A stretch of 64,000 bases of DNA, from contig JAWCNV010000005.1 of the NCBI GenBank assembly GCA_038848185.1, forward strand, positions 37,953 through 101,952, given 5' to 3'. Below are positions 26,072 to 34,931 of this stretch, piece by piece. The notes below the pieces were generated by a model that was not told the origin of the DNA, searched no databases, and saw only the letters and a list, made by a program, of their open reading frames with translations. Position 1 is the first letter of the stretch. Every line of letters begins with the position of its first letter. A program made the translations under genes and the position numbers. This DNA is from JAAOZP01 sp038848185. GTDB lineage: Archaea > Thermoproteota > EX4484-205 > JAAOZP01.

Positions 26072-26113
26072 ACGATTCGCGTATTCGTCGGTGGGAGAAG
26101 GTTAAAAAGAAAA

Positions 26114-26122
26114 GCTTATATG
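26114..26122 (+). promoter_or_regulatory. TATA box of guaB
   Basis: GCTTATATG lies about 25 bp before the ATG at 26144, with no room for a leader or Shine-Dalgarno site; the transcript should be leaderless. Confidence 0.6.
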
Positions 26123-26143
26123 CGCTTTAAAAAACATTAGAAT

Positions 26144-27571
26144 ATGGGAAAGTTTCAGAAGAGATTTAACGAGGCTGAAACGGTTTTCAACTTTGACGAT
26201 GTGATTCTGCTTCCTGGACTATCAAGAGTAGAGCCGAAAGAGATCGATTTAAGAACAAAGTTTTCGAAAAACATTCCGATCAATATTCCGCTCGTTTCTT
26301 CACCCATGGATACTGTAACTGAGTCTGAGATGGCGATAGCTCTAGCTAGGCATGGTGGGATTGGAGTAATACATAGGAATTGCTCGGCTGAGGAAGAAGT
26401 CGAAATTGTGAAGATTGTTAAAAGATCAGAGTCGTTCATAATCAAGGAAGTCGTAACAATAAGCAGGGAAGCGAAAGTAGGGGAGGCGGCTGAGATTATG
26501 AAGAAACACAAGATTTCAGGGCTACCGGTTGTTGAAAACAATAAACTGGTTGGGATAATAACCGGGAGAGATGTTAGATTTACCGATCCTTCAGTAACGG
26601 TTGGCGAAGCCATGACGAAGGATGTTGTCGTGGCAAAGCCGGGTGTAACCCCGGATGAAGCGGTTGAGCTTATGAAGAAACACAAGGTGGAGAAGCTGCC
26701 GGTTGTAGACAAGAATGGGACACTGGTAGGATTAATAACCTATAAGGATGTGGCCTTAAGAGGAGAATACAAGGGAGCCACTAGGGATGAGGAAGGAAGG
26801 CTGAGGGTTGCTGCAGCCGTCTCACCGTTTGACTTGGAGAGAGCCAAGCTCTTGGCGAAATATGCTGACGCATTGGTCATAGATGTTGCTCACTTCCACA
26901 ATGAGAACGTGATTGAGGCAACCAGAAGACTGGTTAAGGAAGTAGAGGTTGACATTATTATTGGAAACCTCGGTACTAAGGAAGGAGTTCTGGACTCGGT
27001 CTCCAGAATTGATAATGTCGCAGGCTTGAGAGTAGGGATTGGAAGCGGCTCCGTCTGCATAACAACTGATGTTACCAGAACAGGGGCACCGACGCTTTTC
27101 GCCGTCTCTCAGGCGGCGGAGGCACTTGAAGAAATCGGCATGGAGATCCCGGTGATCGCAGACGGAGGAGTGAGAAACCCGGGGGACGTAGCCTTGGCCG
27201 CTGCTTTCGGGGCTTCCTGCGTAATGCTGGGGTATGTTTTAGCAGGCTGCAAGGAAAGCCCTAGCCCAATGACTATAATAAACGAGAGGTATTTCAAGCT
27301 ACACAGGGGCATGGGTAGTCAATCTGCTAGACAGAAGAGAATGGCGTTGGACAGGTACGCGGTTTTCTCAAAGGAGATTCCGGAAGGCACAGAAGTCTGG
27401 ATACCCTATAGGGGAGAGGTTGCTTCAGTAATAAACGAGTTTACTTCGGGCGTAAAAGCAGCCATGGGTTACGCAGGAGCTTCAAGCCTGACAGAGCTAC
27501 ACAGGAAGAAAGTTGCGAAAGTCATATCTAAAAGAGAGAGGGTTGGCATAAGTATTAGCCAACTTAAGTAA
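26144..27571 (+). CDS. guaB: Inosine-5'-monophosphate dehydrogenase
   Basis: A 475-residue enzyme that oxidises IMP to XMP with NAD, the committed step of GMP synthesis. The TIM barrel is split by two CBS domains (about 100-205; the repeats KKHKISGLPVVE and KKHKVEKLPVVD mark them). The catalytic cysteine is C305 in GSGSVCITT, and GDVALAAAFGASCVMLG and FKLHRGMGSQSA bind the phosphate. The flap Arg-Tyr appears in LDRYAVF. The active-site loop differs a little from the common GSICTT form but keeps Cys and Thr. It is a stand-alone gene with its own promoter. Confidence 0.93.
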   Translation: MGKFQKRFNEAETVFNFDDVILLPGLSRVEPKEIDLRTKFSKNIPINIPLVSSPMDTVTESEMAIALARHGGIGVIHRNCSAEEEVEIVKIVKRSESFIIKEVVTISREAKVGEAAEIMKKHKISGLPVVENNKLVGIITGRDVRFTDPSVTVGEAMTKDVVVAKPGVTPDEAVELMKKHKVEKLPVVDKNGTLVGLITYKDVALRGEYKGATRDEEGRLRVAAAVSPFDLERAKLLAKYADALVIDVAHFHNENVIEATRRLVKEVEVDIIIGNLGTKEGVLDSVSRIDNVAGLRVGIGSGSVCITTDVTRTGAPTLFAVSQAAEALEEIGMEIPVIADGGVRNPGDVALAAAFGASCVMLGYVLAGCKESPSPMTIINERYFKLHRGMGSQSARQKRMALDRYAVFSKEIPEGTEVWIPYRGEVASVINEFTSGVKAAMGYAGASSLTELHRKKVAKVISKRERVGISISQLK

Positions 27572-27635
27572 GCCGAGTAAGAAGAAATATATCATAGTAA
27601 GCTTTATATCATTCGGTTAAAATTATATTCATCTC

Positions 27636-28811
27636 TTGAGTAGCCGGTTTGCGCCATCATTGATCCTAATGATTCTCATATCAACACCCTCAACCTTTTT
27701 AATATCTCCTCAACCTGCTATAAATAGACCATTTACACAGGAAGCTAGGAGGTTTCTAGTGAATGCCGGTGAAACGAATGTCACTATAGCTGTTGTAGAC
27801 TCAATCTCAGAAAAATTCGCTATAACAATTAATAATAACGGGGGAATTTACAACATAAGGATATCACAGATGAACTTCACCAACGCAGGAGGATGGTTCA
27901 TCTGGTTTAATGCTTGGCAACAGCTTTATGGAAGCAACGCAACCAGTAAACCAATTGTGGAAGAGAAACAAGATTATGTATCGGCAACCTTTTTTGCGCA
28001 ATACCAGGCATATCCCTTAGCGATTGTTACGAATATGATAGTGTCGAAGAACGGTGTGATACTGATAAACACGAATCTAACAGCTGTCGAGGATGCAAGT
28101 GGTATAATTCAAATAGGCTGGGGATTCTGGTTTTTTCCTTTCAGCCTTTTCGGCGGAAGGTATGCGGAGGTTTGCAGGGAAGGGACCGTAATAAGGGTGG
28201 AGTTACCTGCAGAATATAATTCAGCCTTCACCTCGTTCTACGATACTAGCAGATCCACCTCCTGGATGGATTTCAGCACCATATCAGAAGGATTAACCAT
28301 GATAAATATTGCTCCTTCTTTATTCACAGGTTTTGCCATAGGGGACAACAGGAATGCGACTTCAACCGATGAGACTTTCAATGCACATTTCAGGCTCACC
28401 GGCTGGGGTAAAGGAGCCATGAAAAAGAACGAGATGAGGACAGCTAGAATTGCGCTCTACATACATGAACCGGGAGGATATGAAACGAATAAAGATATGA
28501 TAGATCTTATTGTTAAAATAGGGGAAACGGAGGATGAGGCGATCAACGCCATGACAACGTATAGGAGCTCCTCTGCAAAGGACTTTGCTCGTCAAGCGTT
28601 GCTGAGTGCACGTTCCGCTTATGAAAAAATATTTGCAGGCAATGTCTTCAGCGCAAAGAGTTTGCTGGAGGAAGCCTTAGACTTGATTAAAAGAGCGGAG
28701 GATGCTGAAAATAGCGCGGTTATAGTGAATAACCTTCTTTGGTTAATACCTTTACTGATAATTGTAGCAACCATTATCATCATATATGTTCGCAGGAAGA
28801 AGCGGAGATAG
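27636..28811 (+). CDS. Anchored surface protein, paralog A of a three-member family
   Basis: A 391-residue protein read from TTG 27636. It has a signal segment (about 8-27), a beta-rich ectodomain (about 40-300) with conserved NGGI, ISKNGVILI, GWGF, SEGLTMINIAPS and YIHEPGGYETNKDM, a short helical part (about 320-360), then a C-terminal membrane helix and the basic tail VRRKKRR. No known family comes to mind. It is a close relative of the next gene (29030-30214), with which it shares a 173-bp identical block, and a more distant relative of 37213-38370. The topology indicates a cell-surface protein held by its C-terminus. A TTTATAT element lies about 30 bp before the start. Confidence 0.78.
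   Translation: MSSRFAPSLILMILISTPSTFLISPQPAINRPFTQEARRFLVNAGETNVTIAVVDSISEKFAITINNNGGIYNIRISQMNFTNAGGWFIWFNAWQQLYGSNATSKPIVEEKQDYVSATFFAQYQAYPLAIVTNMIVSKNGVILINTNLTAVEDASGIIQIGWGFWFFPFSLFGGRYAEVCREGTVIRVELPAEYNSAFTSFYDTSRSTSWMDFSTISEGLTMINIAPSLFTGFAIGDNRNATSTDETFNAHFRLTGWGKGAMKKNEMRTARIALYIHEPGGYETNKDMIDLIVKIGETEDEAINAMTTYRSSSAKDFARQALLSARSAYEKIFAGNVFSAKSLLEEALDLIKRAEDAENSAVIVNNLLWLIPLLIIVATIIIIYVRRKKRR
28140..28312 (+). repeat. 173-bp perfect repeat, copy 1 (in paralog A)
   Basis: This block is identical, base for base, to 29534-29706 in paralog B. Bases just outside it differ on both sides, while the two genes are clearly diverged elsewhere. It encodes the stretch from FSLFGGRYAEV to MINIA in both proteins. 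Confidence 0.93.
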
Positions 28812-28994
28812 TATTAATATAAGAGCCCATCAATAATCAACAGTAAAAAACGGTTTTGAACCTGAAAAATTTAACAATGTCGACAGAGAAGCATCATTCG
28901 CCTGTAGTATGAAACAATATGGAAAGGTAAGCAATCATGCAATTAATAGCGAATATGAAAAACAAGATAAAGAATGATGATAGAGCAGCATAAA

Positions 28995-29004
28995 GTTTTT
29001 ATAC
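28995..29004 (+). promoter_or_regulatory. TATA box of paralog B
   Basis: GTTTTTATAC lies about 30 bp before the ATG at 29030, which favours that ATG over the one at 29009. Confidence 0.45.
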
Positions 29005-29029
29005 TTTTATGCTTAAGCCTTTCAACTTT

Positions 29030-30214
29030 ATGAAGAACAGGTTCATGATAGCAATTTTCCTTATCGTGTCAATCAACCCTTTAACAATGTTCGTATCCCC
29101 ACAGCCTGCCAAAAGTTTAACACCCTATATGCAGGAAGCCAAGAGGTTTGAAATTGATGTTAGGGAAAAGAATGTCACCATTGCTGTTATAGGTCCAATC
29201 TCAGAAGAATTCGCTATAACTATTGAGAATAATGGAGGCATCTCCAACATAAGGGTGATGCAGATAAACTACACTACTGAAGGAGGAGCATTCATTTGGG
29301 ATAATGCTTGGCAACAAATCTATGGAAGTAATTCTACTGGTAGACCAATTATAGAGGAGAAGCCCGATTATGTGGAAGCCACCTTCTTCGCACTATACAG
29401 GGTGCATCCTGTGGCAGTTGTCACGAAAATGATTATTTCAAAGAACGGAATAATACTGATAAACATGAACGTGACTGCCGTTGAAGATGCGAATAGGATT
29501 CTTCGGATAGGCTGGGGCTTCTGGGGTTTCCCCTTCAGCCTTTTCGGCGGAAGGTATGCGGAGGTTTGCAGGGAAGGGACCGTAATAAGGGTGGAGTTAC
29601 CTGCAGAATATAATTCAGCCTTCACCTCGTTCTACGATACTAGCAGATCCACCTCCTGGATGGATTTCAGCACCATATCAGAAGGATTAACCATGATAAA
29701 TATTGCGCCATCCTTAACTACAGGCTACGGCATAGGTGATAACAGAGGAAACACTGACCCTCCGCCCTCCCCCACTTTCCACGCATACTTTGCGTTCACA
29801 GAATGGCAGAAAAGCGGAATGAGGAAGGGGGAGGTCAGGACAGGAAGGATTGCAATATATATCCATGGGCCGGGTGGCTATGAGGAGAATAAGGATATGA
29901 TAAATCTTATTCTCAATGTGGGAAAGGCGGAGGATGATGCGATAAATATGCTGGCCTCATCCAACGATCCCTCAGCCAAAAACCTTGCACACCAAGCATT
30001 ACTGTATGCACGTTCTGCCTATGAAAAAATATTTGCTGGGGATATTGCTGGTGCAAAGAGTTTGCTGGAAGAATCCTTAAACCTAATTAAAGAAATAAAA
30101 GACGCAGAAAGTACTACAATTATAATGAAGAATATCATGTTAATATTAATTCCTTTAGTAATAGTGGTAGCAGTCTTACTTTCAACATACTTTTTAAGGA
30201 AAAGTCGGAAATAA
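29030..30214 (+). CDS. Anchored surface protein, paralog B of a three-member family
   Basis: About 394 residues from ATG 29030 (MKNRFMIAIFLIV), which places the signal peptide at the very start and agrees with the TATA spacing; ATG 29009 would add seven residues. The layout repeats paralog A: signal, beta-rich ectodomain, conserved SEGLTMINIAPS and YIHGPGGYEENKDM, a helical stretch (ARSAYEKIFAGDIAGAKSLLEE), a membrane helix and a short basic tail. Paralogs A and B differ throughout except for the 173-bp identical block. The function is unknown. The close spacing (about 200 bp, same strand) points to tandem duplication, later homogenised in one part. Confidence 0.78.
   Translation: MKNRFMIAIFLIVSINPLTMFVSPQPAKSLTPYMQEAKRFEIDVREKNVTIAVIGPISEEFAITIENNGGISNIRVMQINYTTEGGAFIWDNAWQQIYGSNSTGRPIIEEKPDYVEATFFALYRVHPVAVVTKMIISKNGIILINMNVTAVEDANRILRIGWGFWGFPFSLFGGRYAEVCREGTVIRVELPAEYNSAFTSFYDTSRSTSWMDFSTISEGLTMINIAPSLTTGYGIGDNRGNTDPPPSPTFHAYFAFTEWQKSGMRKGEVRTGRIAIYIHGPGGYEENKDMINLILNVGKAEDDAINMLASSNDPSAKNLAHQALLYARSAYEKIFAGDIAGAKSLLEESLNLIKEIKDAESTTIIMKNIMLILIPLVIVVAVLLSTYFLRKSRK
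29534..29706 (+). repeat. 173-bp perfect repeat, copy 2 (in paralog B)
   Basis: Identical to 28140-28312. See copy 1; the distance between copies is 1394 bp, direct orientation, same reading frame. Confidence 0.93.
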
Positions 30215-30251
30215 TAGTAGGTTCAACATTAATTCTAGAACCTTAAGTGCA

Positions 30252-31793
30252 TCATATGACATACTTGCCTAGATATTCCCTATGCCTTTTGAAGGAGTTT
30301 CTCAGATTTTTACTGACTAAGTTATGAACCTCTTGGAGTTCTCTATATATTTCAACGTTCGAAGACTTCGGGCTAACGCGGGTTTTCTCATCCAGCTTAA
30401 CGTATTGATCACATATTTCCCGAATATTCGTCTTACTCCCAACGTGATTTAGGTAGCACCACATCGCTTGCAAGGCCGCACCATAGGCAGCGCCTTCGTC
30501 AACCTTTATGCAGACAGCCTCCGTATTAAAGATGTCTGCGGCTATTTGTCTCCAAGCCCTGTTTTTAGAGCCTCCTCCGGTTAGCCTTATCTCCTTAGGC
30601 TTTATCCCAAGCTCCCTCATCCTGTTCAAACCGTAGTTCATTCCCAGCGTAACGCCCTCCATGGCAGCTCTCGCAATATTCTGCTTGTTGAAAGTCCTGC
30701 TGTTTAAACCGTAGAAGACACCTGTACCCTCAGGAACGTTTGGGGTCCTCTCACCCTCAAAGTAGGGTATGAGCAGAAGCCCATTTGCACCCGGTGGTGC
30801 CTCTTCAACAGTCCTTGTTAAATCATCATGCGTCATGTTGAAAAGCTCTCTAACGTACTCCGTCGCAACTGTAACGTTCATTGTGCAAAGCAATGGTAGC
30901 CAAGCATTAGTTGAGTCACAGAAGGCAGCTATCTCCCCTTTGGGATCCACCACAGGTTTTTCAGAATACGCGTATATTGTTCCAGAGGTCCCGAAGCTAG
31001 CGGTCACAATACCCCTTCTAACATTACCTGTTCCGATAGCACCCATCATGTTGTCTCCACCACCAGCACTAACTATAACGTCGTCTCTCAAACCTAGTTC
31101 TTCAGCAACCTCCCTCCTAATTGTCCCAACTGGCTTATCGGAGCCTTGCAGAGGAGGAAGCTTATCTTCGAGCTCAGGGTCGATTGCTGCTATTACTTTC
31201 TTAGACCACACTCTTCTTCTAACATCCATTATTGCTGTTCCAGAGGCATCGCCATACTCCATAGCCATCATACCTGTTAGGTAGTAGTTCAGATAATCAT
31301 GCGGCAACAATACGTGCCTAAGCCGACTATAGTTCTGGGGCTCGTTTCTCTTAAGCCAGAGTATTTTTGGCGCAGTGTAGCCTGGCAGAAAGGGGTTTCC
31401 CATAAGTCTTATGACCTTCTCGACCCCGCCGAGTCTCCTAGTCAAGTATTCACACTCCTTAGCAGTGCTGGTGTCGTTCCAAAGCTTCGCAGGCCTTATG
31501 ACCCTGCCTTTCTCATCAATCGGGACAAAACCATGCTGCTGACCTGAAACCCCTATTGCTCTAATACTCCTAGAGTCTATGCCAGTTTTTGACAAAAGCG
31601 TCTTAACAGTCTTATGGAAAGCATCTATCCAGACCTGAGGGTCCTGCTCTTTGTGGCCTGGCGGAAGGTTTTCTATTAGCCCATAGTTCTCAACAGCCTT
31701 GCCGACTACAGAACCCGTCTCGCCGTGAACAAGCAAGGTCTTCATGCTCTGCGTACCCAGATCAACCCCCATGAAATACGTTATACTTTCCAA
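30252..31793 (-). CDS. xylB: Xylulokinase (FGGY family)
   Basis: A 513-residue sugar kinase. The N-terminal MGVDLGTQSMKTLLV holds the phosphate-binding loop, GVSGQQHGFVPID and LWNDTSTAKE (about 78-112) match xylulokinases, and the second half has GGGDNMMGAIGTG and the FGGY signature region LTGGGSKNRAWRQIAADIF. It phosphorylates D-xylulose for the pentose pathway. The length is typical. It pairs in function with the xylose-isomerase-like enzyme at 21.6 kb, though they are not in one operon. It lies tail to tail with paralog B (37-bp gap) and reads away from the phosphate locus. Confidence 0.88.
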   Translation of the reverse strand: MESITYFMGVDLGTQSMKTLLVHGETGSVVGKAVENYGLIENLPPGHKEQDPQVWIDAFHKTVKTLLSKTGIDSRSIRAIGVSGQQHGFVPIDEKGRVIRPAKLWNDTSTAKECEYLTRRLGGVEKVIRLMGNPFLPGYTAPKILWLKRNEPQNYSRLRHVLLPHDYLNYYLTGMMAMEYGDASGTAIMDVRRRVWSKKVIAAIDPELEDKLPPLQGSDKPVGTIRREVAEELGLRDDVIVSAGGGDNMMGAIGTGNVRRGIVTASFGTSGTIYAYSEKPVVDPKGEIAAFCDSTNAWLPLLCTMNVTVATEYVRELFNMTHDDLTRTVEEAPPGANGLLLIPYFEGERTPNVPEGTGVFYGLNSRTFNKQNIARAAMEGVTLGMNYGLNRMRELGIKPKEIRLTGGGSKNRAWRQIAADIFNTEAVCIKVDEGAAYGAALQAMWCYLNHVGSKTNIREICDQYVKLDEKTRVSPKSSNVEIYRELQEVHNLVSKNLRNSFKRHREYLGKYVI

Positions 31794-31883
31794 TTTACCC
31801 GCCTAGAAATAAGATAGCCGAATATTATTTAAACATTAATTAGAATTCCTCCGTTTGAGACTACACGACTTTCTTCTACAGAT

Positions 31884-32933
31884 CTAAACTTCAAGCATCT
31901 GTTCTATGTTTAGATTTAAAACAATTTCAGCAATATCGCTAGCGTATTCTATTGTTCTACGTATGCTTTCTATAATCATTCTCAAACCGGATATTTTTCT
32001 AGCATCTGCCCTCTTGGAGATGAGCTTCATAATCTCGCTTTCCATAGAAGATATGGTTTTCGCTTTCGAGATAGTGCTATCAGCTAATAGATAGTTTTTC
32101 TCATACAATGATTTTACAGCATCATTGAAAATCGACACTGAGAAAAGGCTCATTTCAGATATTCTCTTCAAAATTGGGGCGTCAATGCTTTCGCCTATCG
32201 ACATAACGTTTTCAGCTATCTTAACTGCGTGGTCAGCTATCCTCTCGACAAATTTCACTACTATCCGGTACCCTAAGCAATCTCTAGGATTAGAGAGCCC
32301 AATTTCTCTAAGTATCCGCTCATTCTGCACAGCCATCTTCAACTGTCGTATCACGTAAAGACTGAAACGGTCAACCTCATCATCCAGCGCAATAACGTCT
32401 TGAGCAAGCGTCTCATCCGATTCTCTTAACGCTTGTAATGCATCGCTATGCATTGAGGCAGTTATAAGGCACATACGTCTTAAAGCGTTCTCAACAGAAA
32501 GCTCAGGATAGCTGACCAATATTTGCAATATAATCGCGCTTTCAGAATCCGAGATCGTCTCAACACCAACCAGCTTTCTTCTTGTGAGGTCCTTAATTAG
32601 GTTTCTTTGAAGAGAAGTTATGTTTTCACCTACCGTTTTAATTTTGATCAGTTTATAGCCCACGAGGTAAAGCGCAATTATCTTACGCATGATCGTATCC
32701 GGATTATCTTTCTGCGATATTTTTATAGTTGCTTCTGTGGGTCTTTCTGGCTTAACGAGCCCTTTAGGAGTTAGGATTAGCGAAAAATTGTTTTCAGAAA
32801 TCACAAGCTGATCTCCAGCATTCAACTTCATTCTGGTTACCCAACTTTTTGGCAGAGACACTATGTATGTTGATTTTCCTGTCAACTGGATCTTTCTCAT
32901 CTCCTCATTTGGAAGAGATTTCTGTCCTCTCAT
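31884..32933 (-). CDS. Phosphate uptake regulator: AbrB-type domain fused to PhoU
   Basis: About 349 residues from ATG 32933. An N-terminal SpoVT/AbrB-type DNA-binding domain (MRKIQLTGKSTYIVSLPKSWV...GDQLVI, first 60 residues) is joined to two PhoU three-helix repeats (about 130-345) with RIVVKFVERIADHAVKIAEN and ESIRRTIEYASDIAEI. This build is common in archaea and is taken to sense phosphate-transport state and act on DNA. The start at 32933 is chosen because GGTGAG lies 5 bp upstream; ATG 32960 would fall too close to the TATA box. It is divergent from pstS, with which it shares the regulatory region. Confidence 0.88.
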   Translation of the reverse strand: MRGQKSLPNEEMRKIQLTGKSTYIVSLPKSWVTRMKLNAGDQLVISENNFSLILTPKGLVKPERPTEATIKISQKDNPDTIMRKIIALYLVGYKLIKIKTVGENITSLQRNLIKDLTRRKLVGVETISDSESAIILQILVSYPELSVENALRRMCLITASMHSDALQALRESDETLAQDVIALDDEVDRFSLYVIRQLKMAVQNERILREIGLSNPRDCLGYRIVVKFVERIADHAVKIAENVMSIGESIDAPILKRISEMSLFSVSIFNDAVKSLYEKNYLLADSTISKAKTISSMESEIMKLISKRADARKISGLRMIIESIRRTIEYASDIAEIVLNLNIEQMLEV

Positions 32934-32937
32934 AATT

Positions 32938-32974
32938 CTCACCTTGTCTATATAGACCATTTACCTATATATTT
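32938..32974 (-). promoter_or_regulatory. Promoter, 12-bp palindrome and Shine-Dalgarno site of the AbrB-PhoU gene
   Basis: Read on the minus strand: a TATA box (AAATATATAGG, about 32964-32974), then the perfect palindrome GTCTATATAGAC (32946-32957), then AGGTGAG (32938-32944) before ATG 32933. The palindrome lies between TATA and the expected transcription start, a good place for an operator of this or the pst promoter. Confidence 0.6.
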
Positions 32975-32985
32975 TCTATTTGGAC

Positions 32986-33025
32986 AAACTATATATGTCT
33001 TTCTACTTCGCCAGATGCGGAGGAG
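32986..33025 (+). promoter_or_regulatory. TATA box and Shine-Dalgarno site of pstS
   Basis: AACTATATATG (about 32986-32996) is the TATA box for the pst operon; GGAGGAGG (33018-33025) lies about 10 bp before ATG 33036. The leader here is short but real, unlike many genes of the window. Confidence 0.6.
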
Positions 33026-33035
33026 GATAAAAGAG

Positions 33036-33995
33036 ATGGATAATAAAATCATCGTGATAATGGCTGTAGTAGCCTTAGTTAGCATAACTATAGGGTATTA
33101 CATTAACGCTCTTACTCAAGGAGCTAGACTACAGGAATTAGAAAATACCCTAAAAGAAGTTGAAGAAGATTCTGCTTGGCGAAGCGCCCGTATAACTATC
33201 TCAGGCTCAACTACAGTGTTACCAATAGCAAATGCAAGTGCCATTACTATGATGAATAAGTATCCCGGTATCACCATAACAGTTCAAGGTGGGGGTACTG
33301 GAGTGGGATACAGTAATATCATAGATGGTGTAGTCAACATAGGGATGGCCTCAAGAGACCCAAAAAGCACTGAAATAGAGAATGCAAAAAACAAGGGGGT
33401 TGACCTATGGCTACATCCAATAGCCCTAGATGCTGTGGTTGTAGTTGTAAATCCCTCTGTTGCAAACTCGAGCTATCCGTTAAGCCTTACCCTTCAGGAA
33501 GTAGGCAAGATTTTCTCTGGAACGTATACTTATTGGGATGAGGTTAAACAGGGATTACCCCATAAGGAGATAATGGTAGTTGTTAGGGAGCCAGGATCAG
33601 GCACAAGAGGCACTTTTGAAGAATATACGATGCACCCTTGGAAATATAACGTGACGGAGCGTGCAAGCGTACAGCCAAGTAACCCTGCCGTAAGGATTAA
33701 GGTTGAAACCACGCCCTACTCAATAGGTTATGTTGGATTTGGCTTCCTAAGCGAAAAAATGCATGCAGTATCTTTAGCTAAGGAAGCTGATAAACCATAT
33801 GTCTATCCAACAATTGCATCTATTGCTGGCGGAAACTATCCGATTTCAAGATACTTATATCTAGTTACAAACGGTCAACCGAAAAGCGGTTCACTAGTCG
33901 ACAGGTTCATAGACTTCATAAGAAGTGAGGAAGGACAAGGAATAGTTGAGGCAAATGGATACTTGAGGCTTCCCTATGTGTTTCCTGTTCCCTGA
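33036..33995 (+). CDS. pstS: Phosphate ABC transporter substrate-binding protein
   Basis: About 319 residues from ATG 33036 (MDNKIIVIMAVV), placed just after GGAGGAGG; an earlier ATG at 33015 would itself include that site. A single N-terminal helix (about 5-25) anchors or exports the protein, followed by a short coiled stretch. The binding domain shows the phosphate-contact motifs ITISGSTTVLP, GGGTGVGYSNI, IGMASRDP and REPGSGTRGTFEEY. The protein delivers phosphate to PstCA. No lipobox cysteine is visible, so it is probably held by the uncleaved helix. First gene of pstS-C-A-B-phoU. Confidence 0.93.
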   Translation: MDNKIIVIMAVVALVSITIGYYINALTQGARLQELENTLKEVEEDSAWRSARITISGSTTVLPIANASAITMMNKYPGITITVQGGGTGVGYSNIIDGVVNIGMASRDPKSTEIENAKNKGVDLWLHPIALDAVVVVVNPSVANSSYPLSLTLQEVGKIFSGTYTYWDEVKQGLPHKEIMVVVREPGSGTRGTFEEYTMHPWKYNVTERASVQPSNPAVRIKVETTPYSIGYVGFGFLSEKMHAVSLAKEADKPYVYPTIASIAGGNYPISRYLYLVTNGQPKSGSLVDRFIDFIRSEEGQGIVEANGYLRLPYVFPVP

Positions 33996-34010
33996 TCGTA
34001 AAAAATATGG

Positions 34011-34931
34011 ATGATGAGGCTCCCGATGAATAAAAAAACCCATCTTCTGAAGCGTCTTAGGGAAGAACCTATAGTGTTAGTCTTTTTTTTATGCGCGTCA
34101 TCTTCAATACTTTTCATTTTATTAATGTTTGTATTTATAGCCAAAGAAGGTGCGCAAACCTTACTCACGTTTGGAATAGATTTTATAATTGGCGGAGTTT
34201 GGGAAACTAACTCTGGTCTTTATGGAGCTCTTCCGCTAATATATGGTTCCTTGATGGTTGTAGCCGGTGCCCTTGCCATAGCTGTTCCACTTGGAGTCGC
34301 TACAGCAATATTTATAGTAGAAGTTCTACCATTTACATTCAGAGATTTAATAAAATCATTACTTGAACTACTTGCATCCATTCCCTCAATAATATATGGA
34401 TTTATAGGGCTCACTTTCTTAGCTCCTCAAGTAGCCTCTTTCTTCGGTATACCAACTGGAACAGTGGCATTAACTACTTCTATAATACTTGCATTAATGT
34501 CTATTCCAACTATAGTCGGAGTTTCTGGCGAAATCATATCTGCAGTTCCAAAGGAATATAGGGAAGCCGCTTTAGCACTTGGCGCAACAAAACTAAAGAT
34601 AATAAAAACCGTAGTAATACCAGTTTCTAAATCTGGAATAATTGCAAGCATCATGCTAGGATTTGGAAGAGCAATAGGTGAAACGGTGGCAGTAATTATG
34701 GTTGCAGGCAATGTAGCATTAATCCCAGAACCACCTTGGAACTTCCTGTCACCAGTATACCCGATTACTGCCGTCATAGCTATGCAAATGGGAGAAGCTG
34801 CTGTAGGAAGCCTTGAATACAGTGCCTTATTCGGTCTAGGATTAATCTTGTTCATCATAACTTTTATTGTAAACACATTGGCGGATGTAATAGTTAGGAG
34901 AGAATCTAAAATTAAAGGCGGTGTAAAATGA
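34011..34931 (+). CDS. pstC: Phosphate ABC transporter permease PstC
   Basis: A 306-residue permease with six or so helices. The binding-protein-dependent transport signature (EYREAALALGATKLKIIKTVVIPVSKSGIIASIMLGFGRAIGE) lies around residues 180-225 and contacts PstB. It starts 15 bp after pstS (ATG 34011; ATG 34026 is an alternative) and overlaps pstA by 4 bp (ATGA), so they are translationally coupled. It is clearly PstC rather than PstA by its place and by the longer N-terminus with a cytoplasmic basic stretch. Confidence 0.92.
   Translation: MMRLPMNKKTHLLKRLREEPIVLVFFLCASSSILFILLMFVFIAKEGAQTLLTFGIDFIIGGVWETNSGLYGALPLIYGSLMVVAGALAIAVPLGVATAIFIVEVLPFTFRDLIKSLLELLASIPSIIYGFIGLTFLAPQVASFFGIPTGTVALTTSIILALMSIPTIVGVSGEIISAVPKEYREAALALGATKLKIIKTVVIPVSKSGIIASIMLGFGRAIGETVAVIMVAGNVALIPEPPWNFLSPVYPITAVIAMQMGEAAVGSLEYSALFGLGLILFIITFIVNTLADVIVRRESKIKGGVK

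Noticed and set aside
30769..31284. 171-codon plus-strand open frame
   Set aside because: It is antisense to xylB, which is strongly supported; the frame is Ser/Pro/Leu-rich without domains.
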